Source: Apostichopus japonicus (lineage: Eukaryota; Echinodermata; Holothuroidea; Aspidochirotida; Stichopodidae). Taken from it: DNA of 64,000 nt. Position numbers and translations under genes: made by a program. The stretch lies in contig NC_092571.1 in NCBI RefSeq assembly GCF_037975245.1, positions 9,524,501 through 9,588,500 of the forward strand, in the 5' to 3' direction. Numbering within the stretch: position 1 is the first letter of the stretch; each line of letters opens with the position of its first letter. Below the pieces are notes generated by a model, which saw only the letters and a list, made by a program, of their open reading frames with translations, made no database searches and had not been told where the DNA came from. This document shows positions 62,001-64,000 of the stretch, piece after piece.

Positions 62001-63965
62001 ATCAATACGAGGCATCCTCATACAAACTTGAGGTTCATCCAAGTTTCCCTTCTTGAGATTGTAAACAATAGAATGTACACAAAGGCAGTATAAACCCAGT
62101 GATACCACTAAATAAGCTGCTTCATATTTTCACCAACCAGAGAGGCTTTGGGACAAGGTTGCACAGATGCTCAGCAGGGAATAAGAAACTGAAAAGTAGC
62201 ATCATCTACAGGTAAACTCAGAGAAGAATAAGCTTACCTTATCTTGAGGGTTACACCCATAGGTACTCCTACAGCAATCTTTGCTCCTAATCTGCTGTGA
62301 GTCGATACCTTCTTGTCTCCTCCGTATTCAATGTAGGTACCAAAGACACTAGCTCTGTAGAACAACAGAAAGGGCAAAGAATGGTTCACCTGTCCACAAA
62401 ATCATCTCTTATTTATAGGCAAGTATCATACTACAATTGGTATGAATTTTTTCATTTTGTTTGTTTATGAGTCAATACCAGTTCCTTGGGGTAGTTTTAC
62501 GAGGACTACTGCATGACCCTCTTATGGGTAAGTAATATTGGACTAAGTGAACTGGCAAACCATCATACTGCAACCTCTTGTGCTTGCAGGCTTGTACCAA
62601 TATTGATCTTTGTAGGATTCTGGCTGCATTCTTTACTACTTCAAACTATGCACTGCTCTTATAAACAATACATTCATGAATCAACTTTAATAGAACCATT
62701 TGTCACATGTTTATTCAAACAGGAAGTAAAACAAACAAACAACAAAGTATTTAAGGTAAGTGCTTCGATTAAGTACAATTGTGGGGATGTCTTAAATCTT
62801 TTCCTAATATAGCTCAAAGTATTTCTAATTGGTAGCAGTCAAAACTTTCTTGATCTGCTCCGCAAGTTTCTATTAGTTCTGATTTGTACTCTGTGACACT
62901 TACTTGATTGTTCCAGTCAATTGTGCATCATGTCCCGGAAACTTCTGAGTGTATGAGGCAAGTACAAATGTGTTTGGTAATCCAAGCTGTATCTGTCCAG
63001 TGAAACGGTTACTGCTAGTGTCCCTCATTACAGTGGCATTCATTGAAGATTGCATACCCCACTTCCAGGTCAAATATCCAACAGTTTGTTTGTCTAATTG
63101 ACGGCTAGCCACTGTGCAAAAAAAAATGTAATCAAAATAAGGAAAAATAAAAGAAACAAAGGTTCCAAATGTTTCTGGGTAACAGTACTTTATTACTGAT
63201 GCATAAACCACTTGTATATAACCAACGACAATATTCTTACATAAACAGGCACAGTAATCCATTGTTACTTTGATGAGATGCCATTTGACAATAGTCATCA
63301 CAAACACATTCTACCAATCACATCGATTCAGCATTTCCTTGTCTTGTTACAAAATGTTAAATTTTGTGGCAAATGTTTATTTTCCTGATATTTCTGGTAC
63401 TTCCATTAATCATCTCCATCCATTGATGATAGCTCATCTCAGGCACCTGATCACCCTTTCAAATACTTGTTGTGAATGAAGTTGCAGCTTTTGAAAATCA
63501 ATGACAAAACTAATATTTCCCAGTACACACATTTAAAATGTAACCAAATTAAAATGGCCAAAAACACTTTACAACGACTCCTTCAGGTCAAGAACTCTGG
63601 TTCCTGCAAGGTTTCAATATGTGAGGCAACATTTCACCCTTTGCCAGCCGTGTGCTAAAAGGTACACTATTAATGGCATACCCGTGTACAAACAAAGTTT
63701 TCAGAAAAGAGGTCTTACAAATTTTCAGAAAATCTAACCGTACAATTATATTATACCTTTGAAAAGAGTAATTGAGAAACATTAGTATGAACATTAGTAG
63801 GAAGTATGAAATTGCCCTTCCCCATGAGCAAATGTAGTAAAAGCAATATTTGAAAAAATAGTTGAAACAATAATGAATAACTAGGCTGAGAGCATAAGAG
63901 AAGGCATCTCACCTGTGACCAGTCCTGGAGCAATCAAGCCATTCCCACCCACCTGACATATTCCA
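50005..63965 (-). CDS. DNAJC11: DnaJ homolog subfamily C member 11, C-terminal eight exons (partial)
   Basis: Exons on the minus strand are 63965-63913, 63111-62904, 62354-62238, 59480-59325, 58576-58507, 54859-54656, 52796-52667 and 50027-50005. All are GT-AG and in frame, about 320 residues. The start and the J domain lie past the right edge. The first exons alternate polar and hydrophobic residues (GYLTWKWG, GQIQLGLP), fitting the beta-rich middle of the family. A hydrophobic stretch (ILYGTLTPIAIYFFVKAVIV) follows. Next is a charged coiled-coil-like segment (ELEKQRASNRAERERRKQEA). The conserved C-terminal DUF3395 block ends it, with VIDVTIPLQC, LPGFYDPC and LRIPKQ. The last exon codes only eight residues (the final S completed across the intron, then HMVDTR and stop), matching the short family tail. 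In mammals this protein is a mitochondrial outer-membrane partner of MICOS that supports cristae. The gene converges on the oxidoreductase gene. Confidence 0.93.
52825..54030. mobile_element. Probable repeat element in intron 6 of the DNAJC11 segment
   Basis: The word AAGCTCATACC occurs at about 52848 and its reverse complement GGTATGAGCTT at about 54020. Between them are repeat-like texts with TTTGACC words, a GATAGAGTGATAGA microsatellite (about 53946-53985) and a C-run near 52950. A short plus-strand frame (53120-53365) shows no family resemblance. The boundaries are approximate. Confidence 0.45.
54880..56875. repeat. 63-bp minisatellite abutting a DNAJC11 acceptor
   Basis: About 30 copies of a unit that starts TATACCCTATCAGTGAAGGA, continues AGATTGCATGGGCTACAGAC and ends AGTATATAAATAGAGTATGT plus AAG. 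A longer variant with GGTTATTGCATGGGTTAC inserted recurs near 55220, 55805, 56005 and 56458, giving a higher-order pattern. The array starts about 20 bp from the 3' splice site of the exon at 54859. The 21-codon unit yields long open frames on the plus strand; these are not genes. Confidence 0.97.
56870..57430. repeat. 61-bp minisatellite next to the 63-bp array
   Basis: About nine copies of a unit containing AGCTACTAAATTTATGCATC, then AGATGGTTTTCCCTGATCTG, then TAATTGACTGCAACACCACTG. It follows the 63-bp array without a gap but is unrelated in sequence. Both lie in the intron 54860-58506 of DNAJC11. Confidence 0.95.
58231..58503. repeat. Three-copy tandem repeat, 91-bp unit, at a DNAJC11 splice donor
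   Basis: Units start at 58231, 58322 and 58413 with CCAATGCGAACGCAACCACA (first copy slightly diverged). The last unit runs to within about 4 bp of the splice donor of the exon ending at 58507, so the duplicated block is the intron's own 5' end. Confidence 0.95.
59630..62230. other. DNAJC11 intron without further recognised exons
   Basis: The intron 59481-62237 holds repeat-like phrases (ACCTACTCATCAAGTTTGAAC, TGACCTTTGACATCA) and a reverse-orientation AGGTCA direct repeat at 61700-61715. No additional coding exon is needed, because the flanking exons join in phase with the expected family sequence. Confidence 0.5.
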
Positions 63966-64000
63966 CTGCAAGTCACAAAGCTAAGCAAGATACAAAGAGA

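Overview
The window is animal (metazoan) nuclear DNA. It holds AT-rich, intron-rich genes with GT-AG introns of about 0.3-3.6 kb, many minisatellites, and relics of Penelope-like, LINE and DNA-transposon elements. The gene set and repeat style point to a marine invertebrate. An echinoderm or other invertebrate deuterostome is my best guess, but the sequence does not prove it. No prokaryotic operon, CRISPR array or complete virus is present.

I reconstructed four protein-coding genes by matching splice sites, intron phases and protein-family patterns. (1) 3000-11024, minus: a seven-exon, about 866-residue gene with a MULE-type transposase core and a SWIM zinc finger. It looks like a domesticated transposase. 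(2) 15160-23637, plus: a seven-exon, 457-residue protein that joins an N-terminal nucleoplasmin-like (NPL) domain and acidic tract to four C-terminal C2H2 zinc fingers. All six of its introns are phase 1. (3) 33592-46591, plus: an eleven-exon, 434-residue Gfo/Idh/MocA-family oxidoreductase that looks bacterial in its motifs. (4) 50005-63965, minus: the C-terminal eight exons of DNAJC11; the J-domain half lies beyond the right edge.

Genes 1 and 2 diverge from a region near 11.2 kb with three evenly spaced CRE-like sites, so they may share a promoter. Both would make nuclear DNA- or chromatin-binding proteins.

The rest is repeats. A frameshifted Penelope-like reverse transcriptase fragment lies at 1-640, a 203-bp tandem array at 975-1790 and a decayed LINE at 11990-14290. 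A decayed DNA transposon with eight copies of a 14-bp motif lies at 30192-32828. Two short inverted-repeat elements sit in one intron of the oxidoreductase gene. There is a tRNA-headed SINE near 44.6 kb and a U2 snRNA-headed element near 48.8 kb. A dispersed repeat family is rich in AGGTCA half-sites. At least ten minisatellites occur, several directly beside splice sites or in a probable 3' UTR.

The most notable observations are the NPL plus C2H2 fusion, the transposon relic with its repeated binding-site-like motif, the repeat family carrying nuclear-receptor-like DR1/DR4 sites, and the U2-headed repeat.
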